Part shown: positions 56,350-64,000 of the stretch, piece by piece | Position numbering within the stretch: the stretch's first letter is position 1 | How the letters are laid out: every line of letters begins with the position of its first letter | Origin: Chloroflexota bacterium | GTDB taxonomy: Bacteria; Chloroflexota; Dormibacteria; Dormibacterales; Dormibacteraceae | Direction: 5' to 3' | DNA: 64,000 nucleotides | Assembly (NCBI GenBank): GCA_005881275.1 | Contig: VBEF01000017.1 | Location: 23,987 to 87,986 of the forward strand | Translations under genes and position numbers: made by a program | The notes under the pieces: model-generated | Seen by the model: the letters and a program-made list of their open reading frames with translations, nothing else | What the model was told of the DNA's origin: nothing | Databases searched by the model: none

Positions 56350-58953
56350 ATGGCGGATCGCTCCACACTCGCACACGAAGCCAACCTCCTCGAGAGGTCG
56401 CGCGAGCTTGCCGCCCTGAGGTCGGGATTCGAGTCCGTCACCTCCGAGGGTCGTGGACGGCTCGTCTTCGTGTCGGGAGAGGCGGGGGTCGGCCAGACCG
56501 TGCTGATCCGGCGCTTTGCTGCCGCACTCCCCGCGTCCGCGGAGGTGCTCCTGGGAGCGTGCGACGCGCTTGCGACGCCTCGGCCGCTGGCTCCGTTCCT
56601 GGACGTGGCCGAGGTCACCGGTGGCGAGCTGAAGACCCTGGCAACTGAAGGCGCAAAACCGTACGAGTTTGCCGCGGCGCTGATGCGCGACCTGCGAGAA
56701 CGCGCGCCCCTTGTGGTCGTGGTCGAGGACCTGCACTGGGCCGACGCGGCAACGCTCGACGTGCTGCGCATCCTCGCCCGCCGCATCGAGTCGGTCCGCG
56801 TGCTCGTCGTCGGGACGTTCCGCGACGATGAGCTGGACCGCAAGCACCCCCTGCGAACAATGCTCGGTGACCTGCCGGCGGCGGGGGCGATCAGCAGGAT
56901 CCGGTTGGCGCCTCTTTCGGAGCACTCGGTTGCGCATCTGGCCGAGCCATTTGGTGTGGACGCGGCCCAGCTGTATCGCCAGACGTCGGGCAATCCGTTC
57001 TTCGTGACCGAGGTTCTGGCGGGCGGAACACAGGCCGTGCCGGCGACGGTGCAGGACGCGGTGCTCGCGCGCATCGCAAGGTTGAGCTCTGCCGGACGGA
57101 GTCTTGTCGAGGCAGCCTCGATCATTCCCGCGACCGCGGAGTTCTGGCTGCTCGAGCGCTTGTGTCCGGGCGGCATGGGCAGCGTGGAGGAGTGCCTCGC
57201 CGCGGGCGTGCTCACCGCGCATGCCGAAGGAGTCGCTTTCCGCCACGAGCTCGCCCGGCTTGCGGTGGACGCGTCGCTTCCCGCGAACCAGAAGGTGACG
57301 CTGCATGCGACGGCGATGTCAGCGCTTGCCGCCGCACCCGAGCACGATCCGGCTCGCCTGGCCCACCACGCCGAGGCGGCCGGCGACGCGCGCGCGGTGC
57401 TCGTCTATTCGGCGGAGGCCGCCGCGCGGGCCTCATCGTTGGGCGCGCATCGCGAGGCCGCTGCTCACCTGTTGCGCGCGATCCGGAAGGGGAAGCACAT
57501 GCCGGACGAGATGCTCGCGAGCATGCAGCAGCGGCGAGCGCACGCGTGCTACCTGTGCGGCCAGTTCGACGAAGCGCTCGAGGCGCAGCACGCCGCCCTC
57601 GACCTCTATCGAAAGCTCGACGACCGGCGGCGCATGGGCGAGTCGATGTGGTCGCTTTCGCGACTTTTCCGATACGTCGGTCGCGGTCCCGAGGCGCTCG
57701 AGTCGGCACAGGAGGCGATCCGCATCCTGGAGCAGCTGCCCGCGGGGCCTGAGCTTGCGCTCGCGTATTGCAACCTCTCGCACCTTTACGTCAATTCGGA
57801 AGATGCAGATGAGGCGAAGCTGTGGGCCCACCGCGCACTGGCGATTGCGGAGAAGCTCGGTCATGTCGAGGCCAGGGTCTACGCGGATATCAACCTGGCG
57901 GTCGTCGAATATCTGGCCAACCAATCCCCCGCTCTCGTCGGTGAGTTCGAACGAATCTTCCGCCTGGCTAAAGAGCATGGCCTCGACGAGCACGCGGGTC
58001 GTGCGCTGCTCCACCTCACCTGGTGGTCGCCTCGCTTCAAGTCGTACGACGTGGCCGATCGCTACTACGACTCTGGTCTCGACTTCTCCATCGAGCGAGG
58101 CCTCGACCTGTGGCGTCATTACATGCTTGCCTATCGAGCTCGCTGTGAGATGGACCGCGGCCGGTGGGACGAAGCCACCCGCCTGGCGGAGCTTGTGATC
58201 CGCGACCCGCTGTCGCCGGTGCCGCGCATCGTCGCGCTGGTCGTCCTGGGGCTCGTGCGCGCTCGCCGCGGGGACCCCGAGTGCTGGCCCCCGCTCGATG
58301 AGGCGGCCGCGCTGGCGGAGCCGATGATCGAGCTCCAGCGCCGCGAACCGGTGGCGATGGCGAGGGCCGAGGCCCTCTGGCTGGAGGGTCGAGAGGCCGC
58401 GATCGAAGCGGCGACGTCAGCCACGTACGAGATCGCGGTCCGACGCAACTCCAGCTGGGTGATCGGCGAGATGGCCTGCTGGCGCGCGCGTTCGGGAGCT
58501 CAGAAACTGCTGACCGGTCAGGTTCCACAGCCTTACGCGCTGGAGCTGCAAGGCAAGGCCCGCCAGGCCGCCGAACAATGGTTGCGCCTGGGCTGCACGT
58601 ACGAAGCTGCGATGTCCCTGGCATCGTCAGTCGATGAAGACGATCTTCGTGAGTCGCTGAGGCAGTTCCAGCTGCTGGGGGCCCGCCCCGCGGCGGCCAT
58701 CATCTCGCGGCGCCTGCGCCGGCAGGGGGTACGGAGCCTGCCTCGCGGGCCTCGCGCGACGACGCTGCGCAACCGCTCCAACCTCACCGAGCGCGAGAGC
58801 CAGATCCTCGCCATGGTCGCCGAAGGCCTGACCAATGGCGAGATCGCGGAGCGCCTCTTCCTCTCCACGAAAACCGTCGACCACCATGTCTCGGCCATCC
58901 TGGCCAAGCTCGGCGTCAAGACTCGCGGCCAGGCCGCGGCCCAAGTTAGGTAG
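56350..58953 (+). CDS. Large ATPase-type LuxR regulator (LAL), Walker A lysine replaced
   Basis: 867 residues: AAA_16-type NTPase (about 15-230), helical TPR-like middle (about 330-780) and C-terminal LuxR HTH ('LTERESQILAMVAEGLTNGEIAERLFLSTKTVDHHVSAILAKLG' pattern). The P-loop reads 'SGEAGVGQTVLIRRF', with Gln (codon CAG) where the family has Lys; Walker B 'LVVVVEDLHWAD' is intact. LAL/MalT proteins switch on inducer and ATP binding, so loss of the Lys should weaken nucleotide binding or hydrolysis. Two nearby LuxR-type genes have different sensor parts. The DUF4242 gene follows 102 nt downstream, a common neighbour. Confidence 0.9.
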   Translation: MADRSTLAHEANLLERSRELAALRSGFESVTSEGRGRLVFVSGEAGVGQTVLIRRFAAALPASAEVLLGACDALATPRPLAPFLDVAEVTGGELKTLATEGAKPYEFAAALMRDLRERAPLVVVVEDLHWADAATLDVLRILARRIESVRVLVVGTFRDDELDRKHPLRTMLGDLPAAGAISRIRLAPLSEHSVAHLAEPFGVDAAQLYRQTSGNPFFVTEVLAGGTQAVPATVQDAVLARIARLSSAGRSLVEAASIIPATAEFWLLERLCPGGMGSVEECLAAGVLTAHAEGVAFRHELARLAVDASLPANQKVTLHATAMSALAAAPEHDPARLAHHAEAAGDARAVLVYSAEAAARASSLGAHREAAAHLLRAIRKGKHMPDEMLASMQQRRAHACYLCGQFDEALEAQHAALDLYRKLDDRRRMGESMWSLSRLFRYVGRGPEALESAQEAIRILEQLPAGPELALAYCNLSHLYVNSEDADEAKLWAHRALAIAEKLGHVEARVYADINLAVVEYLANQSPALVGEFERIFRLAKEHGLDEHAGRALLHLTWWSPRFKSYDVADRYYDSGLDFSIERGLDLWRHYMLAYRARCEMDRGRWDEATRLAELVIRDPLSPVPRIVALVVLGLVRARRGDPECWPPLDEAAALAEPMIELQRREPVAMARAEALWLEGREAAIEAATSATYEIAVRRNSSWVIGEMACWRARSGAQKLLTGQVPQPYALELQGKARQAAEQWLRLGCTYEAAMSLASSVDEDDLRESLRQFQLLGARPAAAIISRRLRRQGVRSLPRGPRATTLRNRSNLTERESQILAMVAEGLTNGEIAERLFLSTKTVDHHVSAILAKLGVKTRGQAAAQVR

Positions 58954-59055
58954 CTCTCCGCTCCAATCTGGGTAGTCCCACCGATTTCCGGCCCTGGGTG
59001 ACGCTCCTACCTTGCGTCTGGTGGCATGACCACACAACACGAGGAGGCTGAACAG

Positions 59056-59328
59056 ATGCCGCGATACGTAGTCGAGCGCACATTCCCCGACGGACTGCAC
59101 ATCCCGGTCAACGCCGACGGCGCCCAGGTGTGCCTGGCGGTGGTCGGAAAGAATTCAGACGAGGGAGTGACCTGGGTCCACTCCTACGTCACCGACGACA
59201 AGCACAAGACCTTTTGCGTGTACGACGCTCCCAGCCCTGAGGCGATTCGCAAGACGGCGAATCGCAACTCGCTGCCGGTGGACAAGATCACGCAGGTCAC
59301 CGTGCTCGATCCGTACTTCTACCGCTGA
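59056..59328 (+). CDS. DUF4242 / SCO4226-like (nickel-binding-type) protein
   Basis: 90 residues from ATG 59056, which has GAGGAGG 8 nt upstream (the track's 59026 start is in the leader). The DUF4242 pattern is 'PRYVVERTFPDGLHIP', 'VTWVHSYVTDDKHKTFCVYDAPSPEAIRKTA' and 'KITQVTVLDPYFY'. SCO4226 of this family is a small ferredoxin-like-fold nickel-binding protein; a His/Cys pair here ('HSY', 'FCVYDAPS') could bind metal. Cytoplasmic. The upstream region carries a TGGGTAG element, and the gene follows a LAL regulator that may control it. Confidence 0.82.
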   Translation: MPRYVVERTFPDGLHIPVNADGAQVCLAVVGKNSDEGVTWVHSYVTDDKHKTFCVYDAPSPEAIRKTANRNSLPVDKITQVTVLDPYFYR

Positions 59329-59380
59329 GGAGGGGTGGACGGCAGTGTCTGAACCGCCCGCCTGAAGGCCGCCACCCAGG

Positions 59381-59869
59381 CTAGCTCCTGGAAGCGGGGT
59401 TGATCAGTTTCTGCAACCGATCGAGGAACGCGGTCTGCCCCTGGAGGATCATCCGGCGCGCGGTCTCGAGGTCGAACCAGGCGGCCTTGTCGACCTCGGG
59501 GAAACTTTGTTTCCGGCCTGAGCGCGGCGGCCACTCCATCTCGAAAGCTGCGCTGTCGAGTCGTGTGACGTCGAAGTCGCCTGGCGCGGCCCAGGCATGC
59601 ACCGCTTTGCCCCCGGCCTGCCGCACCGAGCCGAGCTGCATGAAATCCCCGTCAGGCGCCGCCTGACCGAGCTCCTCCTCGAACTCGCGGCGTGCCACGT
59701 CGATCGCGGCTTCGCCCGACTCGATCTCGCCTTTCGGTATCGACCAGGCGCCCTCGTCGCGTTTTTTCCAGAACGGTCCGCCGGGGTGCACCAACAGAAC
59801 TTCGGTCCGGCCCTCGCGATTGCGAAACAGCAGAAGACCCGCGCTCTCCACTGTTCGATACCTTGCCAT
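59381..59869 (-). CDS. Nudix hydrolase
   Basis: 162 residues from ATG 59869; the track's 28 additional residues are shadow. Nudix box 'GEIESGEAAIDVARREFEEELG' fits GX5EX7REUXEEXGU. The N-terminus 'TVESAGLLLFRNREGRTEVLLVHPGGPFW' and late 'PEVDKAAWFDLETAR' resemble the Ap4A/NTP-pyrophosphohydrolase-type group often labelled DNA mismatch repair MutT-like. It cleaves a nucleoside diphosphate-linked compound. Divergent from the coiled-coil gene at 59929. Confidence 0.9.
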   Translation of the reverse strand: MARYRTVESAGLLLFRNREGRTEVLLVHPGGPFWKKRDEGAWSIPKGEIESGEAAIDVARREFEEELGQAAPDGDFMQLGSVRQAGGKAVHAWAAPGDFDVTRLDSAAFEMEWPPRSGRKQSFPEVDKAAWFDLETARRMILQGQTAFLDRLQKLINPASRS

Positions 59870-59928
59870 CCCGGGCGCGCCGCTCGCCGTGCTCGTAGCC
59901 TGGGGGGCAAACACGGAGGAGGATTGAG

Positions 59929-60240
59929 TTGGCAAACGAGACCAAGAACGCATGGGACCGGTTCGAGGAAGACATCCAGGGTCTGGCCGGCGAGCTCAAG
60001 CGACACTACAGACAGGCGAGCGACGAAAAGAACACAGCCGATCTGAACCGCTCGCTCGAGCAGTTGCGCCAGGCGGCCGACGCGGTCTTCAAATCGCTCG
60101 AGTCGGCGACGCGCGATCCGGAGGTGCGGTCGAAAACCAAGGAGACCGCACGCTCATTTGGCTCGGCGGTTGCGGAGACGTTCCGTGACCTCAGTGGCGA
60201 GATAGAGAAAGCAGTCAAGAAGCCGGCCGAGAAAAAGTAG
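59929..60240 (+). CDS. Small helical/coiled-coil protein, conserved hypothetical
   Basis: 103 residues with TTG start preceded by GGAGGAGG at 6-nt spacing. Highly charged and helical throughout ('AWDRFEEDIQGLAGELKRHY', 'SKTKETARSFGSAVAETFRDLSG') with a Lys-rich tail 'KKPAEKK'. It resembles small apolipoprotein-like or histone-like actinobacterial proteins of unknown function. No membrane segment. Its stop is 6 nt from the convergent M50 protease stop. Confidence 0.75.
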   Translation: MANETKNAWDRFEEDIQGLAGELKRHYRQASDEKNTADLNRSLEQLRQAADAVFKSLESATRDPEVRSKTKETARSFGSAVAETFRDLSGEIEKAVKKPAEKK

Positions 60241-60246
60241 CTGGGC

Positions 60247-61377
60247 TCAGGTCCTCGTCGCCGCGCCGGCGCTCTGCCTGATCGTCAGCACGCGCGCGAT
60301 GTCGGCCGGCGACAGGATGCCGACCAGCTTGCCGTTGTCGAATACGAGCACGCGCTGCTCCAAGCCGGAGCCGATCCGCTGAATGAGGGCTGAAAGGTCC
60401 TCGCGCGGATTCGTCACCGGCACCTCGGCGATCGGTCGCGCCACGTCAATGAGGTGCTTTCGACCGCGCTCGCCGGCAGGCAGGCGCACCAGGTCGGAAA
60501 GCCTGACGACGCCGGTGAGCTTGCCAGACGGTTCATGCACCGGGTATGTGGTGAAAGGGTGGTTCGGCGCCACCGATTCGAGAAACTGCTCCACGCTGAC
60601 CCAGTCCGGCAGCGTGACCACGGGCGAGGTCATCGCGGCCGAGACCGGGACCGATCGGAGGAGCGAGCGAACCGCGGACCCTGCCTCTTCGGAAGCGCCG
60701 GCCGACAGGAGAAACCAGCCGAGGATCGCCATCCATGCGCCGTTCAAACCGCCACCGAGAAACACCCCGAGCACGCCACCGGCGATCATCAGGTAGGCGA
60801 AGAGGCGTCCGACCCGCACCGCGTTGTGGACGCCGCGCTGCCGGCTGCCGGACCGCCACCACAAAAGCGAGCTGAGGATGCGTCCGCCGTCGAGCGGAAA
60901 CGCGGGCACGAGGTTGAACAGCCCGAGCACCAGGTTGACGAAGGTGAGCCAGCCGAACAGGCCCGACAGCAGCGCGTTGCTTGACGTGACCGCGGCCACG
61001 GCAAACGCGATCGCGGCGATCACGAAGCTCGTGAGCGGCCCGACTCCGGCGATCAGGGCCTCGGCACGTGCACTTGCCGGTTCACCTTCGAGCCTCGAAA
61101 CCCCACCGAACAGCCACAGCGTGATGCCCGCGACCTTGACACCGTTGCGGCGCGCGACGATGGCGTGCGAGAGCTCGTGCGCCAGCAGAGATGCATAGAA
61201 GAGGACGGCGCCGATCACCGCGATGATCCAGTAGATGCCGGCCCCGTAGCCGGACGCCACATCGGGGAGGACGCTCGTCGCCAGCGTCCAAGCCACCAAC
61301 GCGAAGATGAAGATCAGGCTCCAGTTGAATCCGACCTCGATCCCGAACAGTCGACCAAGCCGGATGCTTGGAGTCAC
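60247..61377 (-). CDS. Site-2 protease (M50) with C-terminal CBS domains
   Basis: 376 residues, GTG start. About six membrane helices with zinc motif 'LLAHELSHAIVARRNG' (HExxH) and second ligand motif 'LVPAFPLDGGRIL' (LDG). After residue 240 two CBS motifs follow ('VPVSAAMTSPVVTLPD' and 'VPVTNPREDLSALIQRIGSG' to 'GILSPADIARVL'). This is the Rip3/SpoIVFB-like group with CBS regulation, cutting membrane-bound anti-sigma factors or similar substrates, with activity set by adenine nucleotides. No sigma/anti-sigma pair is next to it. Confidence 0.92.
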   Translation of the reverse strand: MTPSIRLGRLFGIEVGFNWSLIFIFALVAWTLATSVLPDVASGYGAGIYWIIAVIGAVLFYASLLAHELSHAIVARRNGVKVAGITLWLFGGVSRLEGEPASARAEALIAGVGPLTSFVIAAIAFAVAAVTSSNALLSGLFGWLTFVNLVLGLFNLVPAFPLDGGRILSSLLWWRSGSRQRGVHNAVRVGRLFAYLMIAGGVLGVFLGGGLNGAWMAILGWFLLSAGASEEAGSAVRSLLRSVPVSAAMTSPVVTLPDWVSVEQFLESVAPNHPFTTYPVHEPSGKLTGVVRLSDLVRLPAGERGRKHLIDVARPIAEVPVTNPREDLSALIQRIGSGLEQRVLVFDNGKLVGILSPADIARVLTIRQSAGAATRT

Positions 61378-61451
61378 AACAACGCGAGTCTAAAGCGCAT
61401 CAGCGATCTGCCCGATGATGCCCATCGGCCGCGCGCATCACGATAAGGGCG

Positions 61452-62756
61452 GTGGACAACGTAACCCTGGCGCGGGCGACGATGGGCACGTCCCTCGCCT
61501 TCCACATCGTGTTCGCGGTCCTGGGTGTCGGCCTGCCGCTGCTGATGCTCGTCGCGGAAGGGCTCTGGCTGAGGACACAGGACGAGGTGTGGCTGAACCT
61601 CGCCCGCCGTTGGTCCAAGGCCTTCGGAATCCTGTTCGCCGTTGGCGCCGTATCGGGTACGTCGCTCTCGTTCGAGCTTGGTCTCCTCTGGCCGCGATTC
61701 ATGGCGTTCTCAGGCGCGATATTCGGATTGCCGTTCTCGGCGGAGGGCTTCGCGTTCTTCATCGAGGCGATTTTTCTCGGCCTCTACCTGTACGGCTGGG
61801 ACCGGTTGACGCCGGTCGTCCACTGGCTGACGTCGATCCCCATCGCGGTGAGTGGCGCGCTGAGCGCCGTCTTTGTCGTGATGGCGAATGCGTGGATGAA
61901 CTCGCCCAGCGGGTTCCGTCTCGGCAGTGACGGCGGTTTGCTCGATGTCGACCCGCTCGCAGCCGCGCTCAACCCTTCCACCCCAACCGAGGATCCGCAC
62001 ATGCTGGTTTCGGCGTACGTCGTGACAGGTTCTCTCGTCGCGTCTGTCTACGCGATTGGACTCCTGAGGCGGCGCGACGACCCACTGCACCGGCGTGGGC
62101 TTGTTTTGGGGATGTCGATGGCGGCCGTGGCGATCGTGCTCGCAGGCATCACGGGCGATACCAGCGCGCGCTTCATCTACCAGGCGCAGCCGGCGAAGTT
62201 CGCATCTATGGAGGGCATCTACCACACCGTGCGCGGCGCCCCAGTCCATCTCGGCGGAATTCCAGTCGACTCCGAGCAGCGGGTCGTGGGCGCGATCGAG
62301 ATACCGAACCTGCTGAGCCTGCTCGCGGCGTTCGATCCCAACGCCGTGGTGCGCGGGCTGGATACCTTTCCTCCGAACGACCGGCCGAACACTGTCCTCG
62401 TCCATCTGTCGTTCGACACCATGGTTGGTTTCGGCACGCTGATCGGGCTCACCGCGGCGCTGTTCTGGCTTCTTGTCATCTTCCGGCGCCGCCTTCCGAT
62501 GTGGCGTCCGTTGCTCTTCTTGATCGTTGTGACCGGGCCGGCTTCAGTCATGGCGATGGAGGCGGGATGGTTCGTCACCGAGTTCGGACGCCAGCCATGG
62601 ATCGTCTACGAGGTTCTGCGTACGTCTGAGGCGGCGACCAACGCGCCCGCCCTCGGTCCGACATTCCTTATCTTCTTTGCCATCTACATCGGCCTGGCGG
62701 TCACGACCGCGCGCCTCCTCCTGCTCCAGGCGAAGAGGAATCGCGCGGCAGCATGA
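61452..62756 (+). CDS. cydA: Cytochrome bd-type quinol oxidase subunit I
   Basis: 434 residues, GTG start. Haem b595 axial His in 'LAFHIVFAVLG', haem b558 His in 'EDPHMLVSAYVV', Met region in 'VHLSFDTMVGFG', and 'TEFGRQPWIVYEVLRT' (GRQPW). The Q loop between helices VI and VII is short, as in Gram-positive and cyanide-insensitive types, compared with 522 residues in E. coli. Oxidises quinol and reduces O2 at high affinity without proton pumping. Coupled by ATGA to cydB. No cydDC assembly transporter follows in the window. Confidence 0.92.
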   Translation: MDNVTLARATMGTSLAFHIVFAVLGVGLPLLMLVAEGLWLRTQDEVWLNLARRWSKAFGILFAVGAVSGTSLSFELGLLWPRFMAFSGAIFGLPFSAEGFAFFIEAIFLGLYLYGWDRLTPVVHWLTSIPIAVSGALSAVFVVMANAWMNSPSGFRLGSDGGLLDVDPLAAALNPSTPTEDPHMLVSAYVVTGSLVASVYAIGLLRRRDDPLHRRGLVLGMSMAAVAIVLAGITGDTSARFIYQAQPAKFASMEGIYHTVRGAPVHLGGIPVDSEQRVVGAIEIPNLLSLLAAFDPNAVVRGLDTFPPNDRPNTVLVHLSFDTMVGFGTLIGLTAALFWLLVIFRRRLPMWRPLLFLIVVTGPASVMAMEAGWFVTEFGRQPWIVYEVLRTSEAATNAPALGPTFLIFFAIYIGLAVTTARLLLLQAKRNRAAA

Positions 62757-63757
62757 GCGAGGCGGAGATTGTCGCGGCCATCCTGTGGTTGGCGCTCACG
62801 GCGTACGCGGTTTTGGCGGGCGCCGACTTCGGAGGCGGCGTATGGGACTTGCTCGCGAGCGGTCCTCATGAGGCCGAGCAGCGGCGCGCCGTCGCGGAGG
62901 CGATGGGACCTGTGTGGGAGGCCAACCACGTGTGGCTGATCTTCATGATCGTCGGCCTGTTCACCGGATTTCCGGCGGCATTCGGGATTCTGAGCATGGC
63001 GCTCTACCTGCCATTCACCATCGCCCTGGTCGGAATCGTGTTTCGCGGCGCGGCTTTCGCGTTTCGGGCGCATGGCAGAGAAGAGGTTGGCGCCGCGTCA
63101 GCGTGGGGCGTGGCATTTGGAGGCGCCAGCGTCATCGCGCCCTTTTTCATGGCGACCGGCGCGGCCGCGGTGGCTTCCGGCTCCATCCGGGTGTCCGGTG
63201 GACATCTCGTCTCGGGTTTCGAAGCCGGCTGGGCCACGCCTTACGGTCTGCTGGTCGGGCTGTTCGCCGTCGCGATGTGCGCGTACATCGCTGCGACCTA
63301 CCTGACCGTTGAAACCGAAGGGACGCCGCTCGAGGGCGACTTCCGGCGTAGGGCCGCGGTCGCCGGTCTCGTCGCCGGCGCTGCTGCCATCACGAGCCTG
63401 GTCCTCGCCCCGTTCGCGGCGCCGTCGCTCGCCCACGCGCTGTTCGGGCGCGGCCTGCCTCTGCTCGTCATCGCGCTGATCAACGGACCGATCGCCCTCG
63501 TTGCGGTATGGCGGTCGCGGCCGCGCGTTGCTCGCATCGCGGTCGCCGCCCAGGTGATCTTCGTGCTGTGGGCCTGGGCCGTGGGACAGTGGCCGTACCT
63601 CGTCCCGCCCGATCTCACGATCGCCGATGCGGCCGCGCCCAACGCCACGCTCACGGCGCTCCTCGTCGTGACGGGGATCGGGTCACTGCTGCTCCTACCA
63701 TCGCTCTGGTTTCTGTTCCGCGTGTTCAAGTCGCGGAACCCAGCCGCGATCTACTAG
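62753..63757 (+). CDS. cydB: Cytochrome bd-type quinol oxidase subunit II
   Basis: 334 residues with about eight helices. Family start 'IVAAILWLALTAYAVLAGADFGGGVWDLL' and 'MGPVWEANHVWLIFMIVGLFTGFP' (with the WEANHVW motif) are clear; it ends 'RVFKSRNPAAIY'. Pairs with CydA in the cytoplasmic membrane. The ATG overlaps the cydA stop. A HAD-type gene begins 10 nt after its stop and may be co-transcribed. Confidence 0.93.
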   Translation: MSEAEIVAAILWLALTAYAVLAGADFGGGVWDLLASGPHEAEQRRAVAEAMGPVWEANHVWLIFMIVGLFTGFPAAFGILSMALYLPFTIALVGIVFRGAAFAFRAHGREEVGAASAWGVAFGGASVIAPFFMATGAAAVASGSIRVSGGHLVSGFEAGWATPYGLLVGLFAVAMCAYIAATYLTVETEGTPLEGDFRRRAAVAGLVAGAAAITSLVLAPFAAPSLAHALFGRGLPLLVIALINGPIALVAVWRSRPRVARIAVAAQVIFVLWAWAVGQWPYLVPPDLTIADAAAPNATLTALLVVTGIGSLLLLPSLWFLFRVFKSRNPAAIY

Positions 63758-63767
63758 GGTCAGTCGC

Positions 63768-64000
63768 ATGGCGCCGGACAGATCGAGCCTTCGCACCGAT
63801 CGTCCGGCTGTGCTGTTTGACCTGGACGGCACGTTGCTGGACAGCGTCTATCAGCACGTGCTCGCGTGGAAGGAGGTGCTCGAGGCCTCGGGCATTCCGC
63901 TCTCCTTCTGGCGTATCCACCGCCGCATCGGTATGAGCGGCGGCCTGTTCGTGCGCGCGCTCGTCCGCGAAACCGGCCGCGATATCAGTCCGGACGAGGC
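63768..64000 (+). CDS. HAD-superfamily phosphatase, 3' end outside window
   Basis: The first 77 residues are visible. The HAD motif I 'AVLFDLDGTLLDSVYQHVLAWKEVLEA' shows both catalytic Asp residues and the start of a helical cap ('GIPLSFWRIHRRIGMSG'), as in phosphoglycolate phosphatase/beta-phosphoglucomutase-like members. The remaining motifs lie past the window. The gene follows cydB closely. Confidence 0.85.
   Translation, partial: MAPDRSSLRTDRPAVLFDLDGTLLDSVYQHVLAWKEVLEASGIPLSFWRIHRRIGMSGGLFVRALVRETGRDISPDE

Overview
The window is high-GC bacterial chromosomal DNA with very tight gene packing. Genes are often translationally coupled through 4-nt ATGA, GTGA, TTGA or CTGA overlaps, and GTG and TTG starts are common. 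The gene set combines binding-protein-dependent sugar ABC transporters without local ATPases, DasR/HutC-type and FCD-type GntR regulators, LuxR proteins with GAF or AAA domains, a cydAB oxidase, a TreT-like trehalose synthase and many oxidative catabolic enzymes. This fits a soil heterotroph of the Terrabacteria side (Dormibacterota, Chloroflexota or Actinomycetota). The phylum is inference, because the window has no rRNA or marker gene that settles it. I saw no tRNA, rRNA, prophage, IS element or CRISPR array.

Layout. 1-9.7 kb: end of an NmrA-like gene, a cupin and a DUF6081-like gene, then an aromatic or cyclic-acid degradation cluster. That cluster has a GntR regulator, ACMSD-type amidohydrolase, two-domain extradiol dioxygenase, FAH hydrolase, zinc alcohol dehydrogenase, EntE-like acid:AMP ligase, MarR and a luciferase-like monooxygenase. 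9.7-12.6 kb: a sensor/regulator block (HTH-MEDS, Crp/Fnr, GAF-LuxR). 12.7-23.9 kb: an apparently complete non-phosphorylating L-fucose pathway. It holds an aldo/keto reductase, lactonase, L-fuconate dehydratase, 2-keto-3-deoxy-L-fuconate dehydrogenase (SDR) and an FAH-type diketo-acid hydrolase, with four sugar permeases, one binding protein and a GntR/FCD regulator. A strong promoter is bracketed by two matching 13-nt sites 63 bp apart. 24-28.5 kb: class III aminotransferase, two divergent Gfo/Idh/MocA oxidoreductases and a xylose-isomerase-like TIM barrel. 28.5-32.7 kb: hydrolase, methyltransferase, CorA, LysE and two small stress-type membrane proteins.

32.7-40.1 kb: an amino-sugar / cell-wall recycling operon under a DasR-like GntR with dre-like TGGT-N4-ACCA sites: binding protein, two permeases, NagZ, MurQ and a SIS-domain glucosamine-6-phosphate deaminase candidate. 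40.0-47.5 kb (minus strand): a signalling operon with a Ser/Thr kinase-REC-HD-GYP fusion, a 7TM hybrid histidine kinase with two REC domains, two stand-alone REC proteins and a truncated REC. Immediately upstream on the same strand is a PAS-GAF-GAF-LuxR regulator. 47.6-54.6 kb: small hypotheticals, DUF2461, DUF72, an ActP/DUF485 acetate transporter, TreT and an SDR gene relic. 54.7-64 kb: a secreted subtilase, a large LuxR ATPase with a substituted Walker A lysine, a DUF4242 protein, Nudix hydrolase, M50-CBS protease, cydAB and the start of a HAD phosphatase.

The main points for follow-up are the kinase-REC-HD-GYP operon, the fucose cluster with unusual permeases and a CTG-initiated gene missed by the ORF track, the dre-like regulated MurNAc/GlcNAc operon, a two-copy REP-like element with compensatory stem changes, and the Walker A defect in the LuxR ATPase.
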